The translations under genes and the position numbers were made by a program. Positions 44,221-52,460 of a stretch of 64,000 bases of DNA are shown in pieces. Positions within the stretch are counted from its first letter, which is position 1; each line of letters starts with the position of its first letter. Below the pieces are notes generated by a model. That model was not told where the DNA came from and did not search any database. It saw only the letters and a list, made by a program, of their open reading frames with translations. Source of the DNA: Ipomoea triloba. Lineage: Eukaryota > Streptophyta > Magnoliopsida > Solanales > Convolvulaceae. The stretch is from the NCBI RefSeq assembly GCF_003576645.1, contig NC_044930.1, positions 6,064,711-6,128,710 on the forward strand. The letters are read 5' to 3'.

Positions 44221-45104
44221 TATATCATGGACCAAGGTGTATAATGCATTGTGTACCCCCATTCAAAACGACGTCATTTTGGTTCTTTTAATTAACGGTT
44301 TTTCCATTTCCCGTTCGGACTTAACTTATAAGATGAGTTTTGTGTATTTTGTGATGATATTTTGTGCATTCTGTTTTGACATTATGTGTATTCTGGCCAC
44401 AAATTTTATAGATCTATCTTAATTATGTATGTTAATCACTTGAGTAGTGTAAAATGAGTTATGCGTAGGTTTTGACGTGTTTGTGTTTTTGGTGTTATCA
44501 TTTATGTACATTATGGTTATGAAATATGTGTATTGTGGTTATGGATTATGCGTGTTAACCATTGGAGTAACGTAAACACTAAGATCAGTTATGTCTGTTT
44601 GTGACAATTTTCTGTGCATTATGTTTTGACATTTTATGTATTCTTTATATGGATTCTATGTATTCTTTACACGGATTATGTGTATGGTATTGGAAACTAA
44701 TAATGCACAAAATTATATACTATAATACACATAAACATTTGATAGAATACACATAATCACTATCATAAGTATTATCATTCTTGTTCCATGAGGTATGGTA
44801 TTGAAATTACTAATGTACATAATTATATATTAGAATACACATAAACATTCAATAAAATACACAAAATCACTACCCTAAGTATTAGTATTCTTGTTTCATG
44901 AGGTATGGTATTGAAATTACTAATTTACAAAATTATATAATAGAATACACAAAAACACTTAATAAAATACACAGAATTACACATAACGGGGATTGGACGG
45001 ATGAAACGGTGTCCGTCGCGCATCAACTCCCCACTAACTTAGTTAAACAACGTTGTTTCGGACCAGGTCCCACAATGCACTATGGACCCTGGTCCACGAT
45101 ATAA
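44221..45104. mobile_element. MULE-like element with ~35-bp terminal inverted repeats
   Basis: The left end 'tatatcatggaccaaggt' followed by 'ataatgcattgtg' is mirrored at 45061-45104 (on the other strand 'tatatcgtggaccagggt' then 'atagtgcattgtg'). Long TIRs with no ORF suggest a non-autonomous Mutator-like element. The target duplication is not resolved. Confidence 0.55.
44676..44985. repeat. Three diverged tandem units of about 110-116 bp
   Basis: Units begin 'ggtatggtattgaaattact' near 44793 and 44903, with an older form near 44676. Each contains 'aatacacataaacatt' and 'aatcactaccctaagtatta'. They lie inside the MULE-like element. Confidence 0.6.
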
Positions 45105-45285
45105 CGATTGGTGCCCCTTGAATGGGGTACAACTAGAGTTGGGTTGGAGAATTTTCAACTCGGCCATATAACTTATACTCGGTCGTATAACCCGTGTGGA
45201 TAGGGATGGCAATGTGCCCGTCCCCGACGGGGATGGGGAAAAATTTCGGGGATCGGAGACGGGGACGAGGAATACATATAATTCC

Positions 45286-45286
45286 N
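45286..45286. other. Single N at the left viral boundary
   Basis: An ambiguous base separates MITE sequence from viral polymerase sequence. It probably stands for an assembly gap or join of unknown length, so the true left junction is not visible. Confidence 0.8.
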
Positions 45287-47189
45287 TAAAGTTACTCCTG
45301 TCAAATCTACTCAATTTGATGGTACTCAAGTATCCATAGATACTCAACTTAAAAATATACAAGCCAAATTTCAAACCAACTGCAATACTTGGTCAGAATC
45401 TTTTTATTGGCCAAAACTTTGGGTAAGAACACTTAAAAACCATAATGTTCCTGTAATTATGGGATTAGATTTTATACTTCATAATAATGGCCAAATGACC
45501 ATTAACAAAGACTACTTAACTATTAGTAGGAATTGCTTCCAAATTCCTATTATTTCAAACTTCCCTACAAAAATTTTTGAAACTAAAATCTTAGAAACAT
45601 GTAAATGCAGTAACAATAAGGATTGTAACTGTATAAACGCTGAAGAATCACAAGATTTTCCAGAACATCTAGAGAATCTTGAGGGAATTGAATTAAACTT
45701 ACATTTAGTAGAAACTACTAACTTCAAAAAAGAACTAAGGGAAAATGACTTAGAAAACTTGGTTAGAAGACTTGAACAAATAGAAATCATAGGAGAAAAT
45801 CCTGTAAAATTCTGGGAAAAGAATAAAACTGAATGTAAACTTGAAATTATTAACCCAGATATAACTATCAAATCCCAAAACTTTAAATATGGACCTTGGG
45901 AACAAGATGAGTTTAAAATGCACATCGACCAACTTTTAAAACTTGGTATAATAGTAAGATCAACTTCCAGACACAGAACTCCTGCTTTTATAGTCCAAAA
46001 AGAAGCAGAAAAGAAACGTGGTCAATCCAGAATGGTATTCGACTACAGGAGACTTAATGACAACACTTATGAAGATGGGTATTGCATCCCTGACAAAGAT
46101 ACTTTGATTAACAAAATACAAAATAGAAACTGGTTTTCAAAATTCGACTTGAAATCTGGATTTTGGCAAGTTAAAATGCATCCAGAAAGTATAGAATGGA
46201 CAGCCTTTTCATGTCCATTAGGACTTTTTGAATGGAAAGTAATGCCATTTGGACTTAAAAACGCTCCTCAAAAATTTCAAAGAATGATGGATGAATTTTT
46301 TAAGGATTGCTATGACTTTACTTGCATCTATATAGACGATATACTTGTTTTTTCAAAAACTAAAGAAGAGCATAGAGCTCATCTTTACACTATCTTTACT
46401 ATTTTTGAAAAATATGGACTTATTGTTTCTAAAAAGAAAATGGAACTTTGCAAAAACCATATTTCTTTTTTAGGAGCTGAGATAGGAGAAGGCACTATTA
46501 AACTACAACCACATATTTCTAGGAAAATACTTGAATTCCCAGATAAACTTGAAAACTTAAAACAATTACAATCCTTTCTAGGATTAGTAAATTACACTAG
46601 ACCTTATTTTAAAGATCTTGCAAAACTCACTACACCACTTTACAATAAATCACAAACCAAAGGATATAGAAACTTTAATGACCAAGACATTAAAATTGTT
46701 CAACAAATAAAAGAAAAAATCCAACAACTTGAACCTATGGCTTTGCCATTAGATTCAGACTACTTAATAGTACAAACTGATGGAAGCAAAGATGGATGGG
46801 GAGGAATACTTATTAAGAAACCAACTGAATACTCTCCTAAATCTACTGAAAAACTCTGTAGATACACTTCTGGTGTATTTAAGGAAAAAGGATACTTAAC
46901 TTCTATGGATTATGAATTACTTGCTATTATTTATGTCCTAGAAAAATTTGCACTCTTTATACTTTCAAGAAAATTTTTTACTATAAGGACAGATTGCGAG
47001 TCCATAGTAAAATTTGCAGACACTAAAAATGAAAGGAAACTTACTGCAAACAGATGGCTCAAATTCAGAGAATTTGTGCTAACTAGAGGTTTCCATATTA
47101 AATGGGAACATACTAAAGGAAAAGATAATAGACTTGCTGATATCCTTTCCAGAAACATTTTAGACTATAAACTTTATGATCCTCCATAA
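45287..47189 (+). pseudogene. Endogenous caulimovirid polymerase, 5'-truncated (copy A)
   Basis: The reading frame is open from the first viral base to the stop and corresponds to the complete polymerase at 54371-56836 from just after the protease active site. It lacks the N-terminal Cys domain, coiled coil and DTG motif. The RT (YIDD, QKFQRMMDEF region) and RNase H (TDGSKDGWGG, DYELLA, TKGKDNRLADILSR) domains are intact and nearly identical to the complete copy. The first ATG inside is 45459. Downstream, a 13-bp deletion shortens the spacer before the transactivator start at 47228, and the sequence ends at the N at 47236, eight bases into that gene. Confidence 0.85.
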
Positions 47190-47235
47190 ATCATCTAAAG
47201 TTTTGCAGAACTTTTCTAGACTTTACTATGGAGAA

Positions 47236-47236
47236 N
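47236..47236. other. Single N between viral copies A and B
   Basis: Sequence jumps here from the first bases of the transactivator gene back to the middle of the RT domain. The ambiguous base suggests a join made by the assembler. Confidence 0.8.
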
Positions 47237-47870
47237 CTTAAAACAATTACAATCCTTTCTAGGATTAGTAAATTACACTAGACCTTATTTTAAAGATCTT
47301 GCAAAACTCACTACACCACTTTATAATAAATCACAGGGAAGAAATGATCACTGAACTTGAGGAATTTAAGAAAGATCTGTTCAACAAATAAAAGAAAAAA
47401 TCCAACAACTTGAACCCATGGCTTTGCCATTAGATTCAGACTACTTAATAGTACAAACTGATGGAAGTAAAGATGGATGGGGAGGAATACTTATTAAGAA
47501 ACCAACTGAATATTCTCCTAAATCTACTGAAAAACTCTGTAGATACACTTCTGGTGTATTTAAGGAAAAAGGATACTTAACTTCTATGGATTATGAATTA
47601 CTTGCTATTATTTATGTCCTGGAAAAATTTGCACTTTTTATACTTTCAAGAAAATTTTTTACTATAAGGACAGATTGCGAGTCCATAGTAAAATTTGCAG
47701 ACACTAAAAATGAAAGGAAACTTACTGCAAACAGATGGCTCAAATTCAGAGAATTTGTGCTAACTAGAGGTTTCCATATTAAATGGGAACATACTAAAGG
47801 AAAAGATAATAGACTTGCTGATATCCTTTCCAGAAACATTCTAGACTATAAACTGTATGATCCTCCATAA
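47237..47870 (+). pseudogene. Endogenous caulimovirid polymerase 3' fragment with a foreign 42-bp block (copy B)
   Basis: 47237-47335 equals RT sequence at 56203-56301. 47336-47377 is 42 bp of transactivator sequence, identical to 48238-48279. From 47378 the polymerase resumes exactly 42 bases further on (matching 56344). The replacement keeps total length but shifts to the wrong gene and introduces an early stop. An open frame resumes at 47418 and covers the RNase H domain to the normal stop. Confidence 0.85.
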
Positions 47871-47921
47871 ATCATTTTAACAATTTGTCTAAAGTTTTGC
47901 AGAACTTTTCTAGACTTCACT

Positions 47922-49526
47922 ATGGAGAAAACTTTCAAGGTGGACAGGTATGAACTTGCTGTTATTCCTGAAAGGAATCAGTTCAAAACTCCACTTCGTG
48001 AGAAACTTACTGAAGAAGAGCAATGCTTGGTTGACAATATTTGGAGCTTGTCAACTATAGCCCAATCCTCCGGAAGGAAGGCCACTTGCGTAAACTACTT
48101 AATCCAACTTTTGGTCTCTGGAAGGCATAAGACCAAGAAACCATTTACTTGTTATGCACTTTATACTGGCAGGAATGCTGGTTTATACTTGACTTGGGAA
48201 GAGATGATCACTGAACTTGAGGAATTTAAGAAAGATCGGGAAGAAATGATCACTGAACTTGAGGAATTTAAGAAAGATCCAAAATCTGGAACTCCTTTGT
48301 ACAAAGGATATTACAGTATTGAGGATGCTACTTCTGCTTTAACTCAGAAGTTCGGAAATGATTTTGTTATTTCTGATGCTTTAACTCAGAAGTTCGGAAA
48401 TGATTTTGTTATTTCTGAACAGACACTTAGGTATAAAGAATATGATTTTGTTATTTCTGAACAGACACTTAGGTATAAAGAATACCTAAAACACTTGGAT
48501 CAGTTCTCTGATCAAGAACTTCTGAAAACTTTAGAAACTGGAGCTTCTAGCTCAATGAAACTTCAGAGGTTTGAACCTCAGACTCCCAAAAAGAAACTTG
48601 AGAACACTTTCTCAGAAGTGATGAAAACTTCCTCGAAACTTAAGGAAAAGGAGATTCCTTCACTTGGAAAGATCCCAACTCCAGCACTAACCAAAACTCC
48701 AGCCTCTCCTGGAGAATGTTCTTTAAAAACTTTTGCTTTACTCCAAGAATGCCTGGCTCAAATCGCCAACTCTGGCATTTCAACTCCTGGAATCTCAATT
48801 TCTTGGGATTTCAATTATAACCTTTATAAAACTTGTTCTTTACTTTTTCCAGATTGTCCAGAAAACCAACAATCTGATGATTTCGAATGCCTTTGTAAAC
48901 TTGAATTTGCCATTAGAAGAGCTAGACTTCTTATTCCTGGGTTTAAACCTTTTAAATTTCAGGATTATCCAGTCAACTTTTCTACACTTTTAAAACATGG
49001 GTTGGTTAAGTCAGCTAATATCTCTCCACTCCATGAATTTTCTGGAATACTTCCAGAAATGCTGGCAGAAACTTTTGAAACTATTATCCCTGAATTTCCC
49101 AAAAAATTCAGATTGGATTTCACTTCCCTTTACCCAGACTTCAAAGAAAATAAACCTGCATATCATTTACTAGAAGTGAACTTCCATAAGGTGGATGATG
49201 AATACAAGGACTTCGAACCAGAACACCAACAACCCAAGGCCTTGAAACTTGAAGAAACAATAGAGATACAACTTAACCAGGCCAGAGCCAAAATACTTGC
49301 AGAGAACTTTAACTGGACAAAATACAGATTTGCCAACAAAAACATACTTAGAGAAGATTCCCAAGGGAAAATCTACTGTGATCCAAGCATCGGATCAAGA
49401 TACTTTTTTCCATTTGAAGTCACTCACTCCAATCCAAGACTTGTCAACTCCTACAAGAGAAGGATCAGGAGAGTACTGCCAAGAACTTTGTCTTCTTCCG
49501 AATCAGAAGATATGAATATAACTTGA
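47922..49526 (+). CDS. Endogenous caulimovirid transactivator/viroplasmin (copy B, with duplications)
   Basis: This 534-aa frame is the same gene as 56888-58396 (502 aa). The family protein (ORF VI type) makes virus factories and lets ribosomes reinitiate on polycistronic viral RNA. The viroplasmin-type domain lies at about residues 70-150 (CYALYTGRNAGLYLTW, LYKGYYSIEDA). This copy carries three tandem duplications of exactly 42 bp (48196-48279, 48335-48418, 48401-48484), adding 42 residues in that domain, and lacks 10 residues present in the other copy in the Pro/Thr-rich linker. The frame stays open, but the tripled insertions within a conserved fold make function doubtful. Confidence 0.85.
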   Translation: MEKTFKVDRYELAVIPERNQFKTPLREKLTEEEQCLVDNIWSLSTIAQSSGRKATCVNYLIQLLVSGRHKTKKPFTCYALYTGRNAGLYLTWEEMITELEEFKKDREEMITELEEFKKDPKSGTPLYKGYYSIEDATSALTQKFGNDFVISDALTQKFGNDFVISEQTLRYKEYDFVISEQTLRYKEYLKHLDQFSDQELLKTLETGASSSMKLQRFEPQTPKKKLENTFSEVMKTSSKLKEKEIPSLGKIPTPALTKTPASPGECSLKTFALLQECLAQIANSGISTPGISISWDFNYNLYKTCSLLFPDCPENQQSDDFECLCKLEFAIRRARLLIPGFKPFKFQDYPVNFSTLLKHGLVKSANISPLHEFSGILPEMLAETFETIIPEFPKKFRLDFTSLYPDFKENKPAYHLLEVNFHKVDDEYKDFEPEHQQPKALKLEETIEIQLNQARAKILAENFNWTKYRFANKNILREDSQGKIYCDPSIGSRYFFPFEVTHSNPRLVNSYKRRIRRVLPRTLSSSESEDMNIT

Positions 49527-49773
49527 GAAGACATCTCTACTTTACTTTGGCTAAGATAAGGGGGCCTGTCCCTTTCAACTTTTCTTTAACTGAACTACTT
49601 TTGCTGTACACTTTTTGACTATGGGGTAAGGAGATAAGATTCCTTATCTTTATGTTACTTCAACCGAAGATATGAGATAAGATTACATCTTATCTTCGGT
49701 ATGTCAATAATGTAAATAGTAGTAGACAGATGTAAAGGTAGTTCTAGGTTCTTCTTCTCCCTTCTATATAAGG
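49527..49773 (+). promoter_or_regulatory. Viral pregenomic RNA promoter (copy B)
   Basis: Between the transactivator stop and the leader lies a TATA box (CTATATAAGG, 49764-49773). Upstream, about 49629-49700, are several GATAAG motifs arranged as two short palindromes (aagattccttatctt; ccgaagata...tatcttcgg). GATAAG motifs are known in caulimovirid and light-regulated plant promoters. Equivalent TATA boxes occur at 58631-58640 (copy C) and 59846-59855 (copy D). Confidence 0.7.
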
Positions 49774-49822
49774 AGAAGCTTGTACATTTGTAAAAAAACA
49801 CGAAAAATACCAGCAAATATCA

Positions 49823-49858
49823 ATGAAAAACCCTTTTCAGAAAACACTTCACTTCTAA
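49823..49858 (+). CDS. Leader short ORF (11 codons), shunt donor
   Basis: ATG at 49823 opens an 11-codon frame ending TAA at 49856-49858, a few bases before the foot of the big leader hairpin. In caulimovirids this sORF-plus-hairpin arrangement makes ribosomes skip the structured leader. It is conserved at about 58691-58726 (copy C) and 59904-59939 (copy D, one Gln-to-Leu change). Confidence 0.65.
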   Translation: MKNPFQKTLHF

Positions 49859-49861
49859 AAA

Positions 49862-50282
49862 CTTTCTTCTTTTCTCTGCAAACCAGATTGCTACTAAGAG
49901 GTAATATTACTTAAACCAGATCTCTTTACTTTGTGTTTGTTCTTATTATTATGCTTTATTGTTCTTATTGTTCATATTTAAAAGACGTAAATCCTGCTTG
50001 AGCCGAAGCAACCTGTGTAGTCTAAGTTTATATGTCAGGTAGAGAAAGTACCCAGGTGGGGAAAAGAGAAACCTGAGTCTGAATACTTAGATGTTGTTAA
50101 GGTTGTAGACGGAGGGTCATGGGATCCTTTGGTTAGTAGGTTAGGGATGATAAGGTGAAAATAAAAAGAACAAATCTGATAATAAAGCAATAAAAGTAAG
50201 AACAAACATAAACTAAAAAGATCTAGATAAGTAATAAAACTCTTAGTACAGCAACCTGTGATGCAAGAGAGAAGAAGAATCT
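49862..50282 (+). promoter_or_regulatory. Large leader hairpin (ribosome-shunt structure)
   Basis: The base of the stem pairs about 49862-49901 (tttcttcttttctctgcaaa... ctactaagag) with 50241-50282 (ctcttagtac ... gagagaagaagaa). The upper stem pairs about 49911-49981 with 50155-50236 (matching 'agatct', 'tgtttgttctta', 'gctttattg' blocks). The 170-aa ORF starts 56 bases beyond the stem, in the landing zone. Copies of the leader are at about 58730-59150 and 59943-60363. Confidence 0.75.
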
Positions 50283-50337
50283 TCAAACCAGAAGGTTTTT
50301 ATAAAACTTAAACTTCTTAAAAAACTTATTTATCATC

Positions 50338-50850
50338 ATGGATAAAAAACTTATTCAACAATACTTTGGAAGTACTAAAAACTTTTTAACTGAGAAGATA
50401 CATCAGGAAACTGATGAAATCCATACTTTTTATCAAGACCCAAATTCAGAAACATACTTTGACTACAACATCACTGTACCAAATCATAACTTAATTAAAC
50501 AAGGATTAGACAAAACTTTCCCTACAGAAATCTCAAATACTATACTTTCAAAGTTAGAATTCCAAACTTTCCAAGAAACCTTATGTCTAGATTCAATTAC
50601 AGAATCTACTGGTCAACTTTTTGAAAAACACGAACTAGAACTTAAACTCAAAGAATTATCCCACTTTGTAATTACTTCAAATCACATATCAGACTTCAGA
50701 GGTTTCCTTAGACCTTTTGAGGTAAACGCCACTTACCACCTTGGTAATAAACTCCAAATTTTCAACTTTCCCACTTATAATAATCATCATGAGACTGATG
50801 ATTGGGATAGGAGACACTGGAATTATTCCAGTGGACCAGAGACAGACTAA
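50338..50850 (+). CDS. Endogenous caulimovirid ORF 1, 170-aa protein of unknown function
   Basis: This is the first long ORF after the leader hairpin, and it lies upstream of the primer binding site. The protein has no membrane segment or signal peptide. It is rich in Lys, Glu and Asn with an aromatic, His/Asp-rich C-terminus (HHETDDWDRRHW). I do not recognise a domain. It is present three times in the array (also 59206-59718 and 60419-60931), always open and nearly identical, so it is a genuine viral gene. The position recalls the small first ORFs (ORF VII-like) of other genera, but it is longer. Confidence 0.75.
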   Translation: MDKKLIQQYFGSTKNFLTEKIHQETDEIHTFYQDPNSETYFDYNITVPNHNLIKQGLDKTFPTEISNTILSKLEFQTFQETLCLDSITESTGQLFEKHELELKLKELSHFVITSNHISDFRGFLRPFEVNATYHLGNKLQIFNFPTYNNHHETDDWDRRHWNYSSGPETD

Positions 50851-50911
50851 AACTTTATCAACCTTTACTAAAGGCATACTCCACTCCTGCGGGAGCACCC
50901 CTCCCTTTACT

Positions 50912-50923
50912 TGGTATCAGAGC
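50912..50923 (+). promoter_or_regulatory. tRNA-Met primer binding site
   Basis: TGGTATCAGAGC matches the plant initiator tRNA-Met 3' end complement, which primes minus-strand synthesis in Caulimoviridae and conventionally defines genome position 1. It lies 61 bases after the 170-aa ORF and 29 before the next start. At the right end of the array only TGGTAT remains (60993-60998) before the TA tract. Confidence 0.9.
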
Positions 50924-50952
50924 TTATTACGATTTCTGAGACAAAAACTCTA

Positions 50953-51162
50953 ATGGAATATACTTATTTTGATACTTTTACTGTCATGAAAAGACAATAT
51001 AGAGAAGTTATAAGACAACTTAAAATATACAAACCTCTTGTTGAAGAAAATCCAAACTTTAGCATGAAAAATCTTTATTATAGACACTGTTATTATGCTT
51101 ACAAACATTTACTTAAAGAAAAAACTTATTTTGAAAAACTTTTTGCAAAAATAACTCATTAA
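50953..51162 (+). CDS. Endogenous caulimovirid small ORF a (69 aa)
   Basis: First of five consecutive tiny ORFs. The product is Tyr/Lys-rich and probably helical, with a YYRHCYYAYKHLLKE segment near the C-terminal half and an ending resembling other members of the set (long basic helix, then IT/IC plus H/C). I recognise no domain. Its TAA is one base before the next ATG, suggesting coupled translation. The nearest-ATG choice is 50953. Confidence 0.6.
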   Translation: MEYTYFDTFTVMKRQYREVIRQLKIYKPLVEENPNFSMKNLYYRHCYYAYKHLLKEKTYFEKLFAKITH

Positions 51163-51163
51163 T

Positions 51164-51367
51164 ATGGATACTCCTAGGTATTCTGGAAACACTTTTCTTG
51201 TAAATATCAAGCATGCCAAGGCAAGCCTTGATTATTTATATAGACAACTTAGAAATTTTGAACTTGAGATACAAGACCCAATTGCTTTTAGACAACACCC
51301 TTACCAAAAAGCTTTGGTAAGATCTATAAGAGCTACTAGAAGCCTTATAACTGAATTTACAGATTGA
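51164..51367 (+). CDS. Endogenous caulimovirid small ORF b (67 aa)
   Basis: Second tiny ORF, one base after the stop of ORF a and 12 bases before the next ATG. It is predicted helical and basic (YLYRQLRNFELE, KALVRSIRATRSLI). No recognised domain; it is the most divergent of the set. Confidence 0.55.
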   Translation: MDTPRYSGNTFLVNIKHAKASLDYLYRQLRNFELEIQDPIAFRQHPYQKALVRSIRATRSLITEFTD

Positions 51368-51379
51368 TAAGACTTTCTT

Positions 51380-51589
51380 ATGAACTTTTTCGAAAGAAAA
51401 TCAAACTTAAAACTTTACCACAAATATTTTACTTCTCAAATGAAACAACACAAACAAGTTCTAAAAAACTTTGACTCTATTCCAAACAAGGAGTTAGATC
51501 CTTATTATACACAAACTTTGCTTTATTATACTGAGACAAAAGAAACTGTGAAAGAAATTGAAGATCTTCTTTCAAAAATAATATGCTAA
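51380..51589 (+). CDS. Endogenous caulimovirid small ORF c (69 aa)
   Basis: Third tiny ORF. A Lys/Tyr-rich helical protein with LDPYYTQTLLYY mid-way and an EIEDLLSKIIC end, comparable to the SENLMSTLIC and EKIFSIITC ends of ORFs d and e. The stop is one base before the next ATG. No recognised domain. Confidence 0.55.
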   Translation: MNFFERKSNLKLYHKYFTSQMKQHKQVLKNFDSIPNKELDPYYTQTLLYYTETKETVKEIEDLLSKIIC

Positions 51590-51590
51590 A

Positions 51591-51824
51591 ATGCTTTACG
51601 CAGAAATGATAGCTACTTTACAGTTAGAAAACTTAAACTATTTTGAGTTAATAGAAACAATAAAATTTCGTATTAACCATCATAGAGCCCAAACTTTAAT
51701 ATACAGAGAAATAACTACTGATATACCACATGACGACTATTACTATGCTTGTTTACATGAATATAACTTTCACAACTGGATGTACAAAATTTCAGAAAAT
51801 CTTATGTCAACTCTTATCTGTTAA
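51591..51824 (+). CDS. Endogenous caulimovirid small ORF d (77 aa)
   Basis: Fourth tiny ORF. IATLQLENLNYFELIETIK and the following INHHRA segment align with IAELQLEHLNLSYLEAIKE and LYHHRN in ORF e, so d and e are paralogues. An acidic/aromatic DDYYYACLHEYNFHNW segment precedes the Cys end. The stop lies one base before the ATG of ORF e. Confidence 0.6.
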   Translation: MLYAEMIATLQLENLNYFELIETIKFRINHHRAQTLIYREITTDIPHDDYYYACLHEYNFHNWMYKISENLMSTLIC

Positions 51825-51825
51825 C

Positions 51826-52155
51826 ATGAACTTAAAAGAAATCTTATGTCAACTCTTATCTGTTAACATGAACTTAAAAGAACTAATAGCTGAACTACAA
51901 CCTGTTAACATGAACTTAAAAGAACTAATAGCTGAACTACAACTAGAACACTTAAATTTAAGCTATTTGGAAGCAATCAAAGAACTTAAATCACAGCTTT
52001 ATCACCATAGAAACTTTGCAAAAATATACAACTTTATCATAAAAGATTATGATGATTACACAGATGACTTTTATGAAGAACACTTCTTAGAATTCCACTA
52101 CCATTCTTATATGGTAAAAAGGATAGAAAAAATATTTTCTATTATCACTTGTTAA
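51826..52155 (+). CDS. Endogenous caulimovirid small ORF e (109 aa, with 42-bp duplications)
   Basis: Fifth tiny ORF, paralogue of d. Two overlapping tandem duplications of exactly 42 bp (51798-51881 and 51860-51943) lengthen its N-terminus by 28 residues; the ancestral form would have been about 81 aa, like its neighbours. The TAA overlaps the next ATG as TAATG. Confidence 0.6.
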   Translation: MNLKEILCQLLSVNMNLKELIAELQPVNMNLKELIAELQLEHLNLSYLEAIKELKSQLYHHRNFAKIYNFIIKDYDDYTDDFYEEHFLEFHYHSYMVKRIEKIFSIITC

Positions 52156-52460
52156 TGGAAGACTTAAACAACAAAATCCAATACTTAAAAACTTCTTTTG
52201 ATAAAATAGAAGAAAGAATAAAAAACTTAACTTTACAAGTAAACACTATGATAGAAAAAATAAACTTAATACTTAAAGGAAAACAACCACAACAAACTCC
52301 AAAAGAGTTTGATAACTTAAACAAAACAATAGACCAACTTTCCCAGAAGTTTTCACAAATTAAAGTGTCAACAGAAACTAGGCAACTTACAAAAAAGAAA
52401 CAAACAAACTTCTTAGTATATAATCTTAAAGATTATAAAGAAGAACTAAATAAGAAATGA
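52155..52460 (+). CDS. Endogenous caulimovirid coiled-coil protein (virion-associated-protein-like, 101 aa)
   Basis: The frame starts at the TAATG overlap and ends with ATGA overlapping the next gene. Residues ~3-45 form a heptad-like coiled coil (LNNKIQYLKTSFDKIEERIK), with a second helix near 55-70 and a Lys-rich C-terminus (TKKKQTN). Size, position and layout fit the virion-associated, nucleic-acid-binding ORF III protein of caulimovirids. The assignment is by architecture only. Confidence 0.55.
   Translation: MEDLNNKIQYLKTSFDKIEERIKNLTLQVNTMIEKINLILKGKQPQQTPKEFDNLNKTIDQLSQKFSQIKVSTETRQLTKKKQTNFLVYNLKDYKEELNKK

Noticed and set aside
49902..49910. TAATATTAC, identical to the geminivirus replication-origin nonanucleotide, in the viral leader (also in copies C and D)
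   Set aside because: It lies in the hairpin stem region of a reverse-transcribing virus, and no Rep-like gene or origin-type loop is present. A nine-base AT-rich match is expected by chance.
50035..50286. Minus-strand 83-codon frame in the viral leader (also in copy C)
   Set aside because: It is explained by the hairpin-forming T/A-rich leader and has no protein-like features. Conservation follows from the leader repeat itself.
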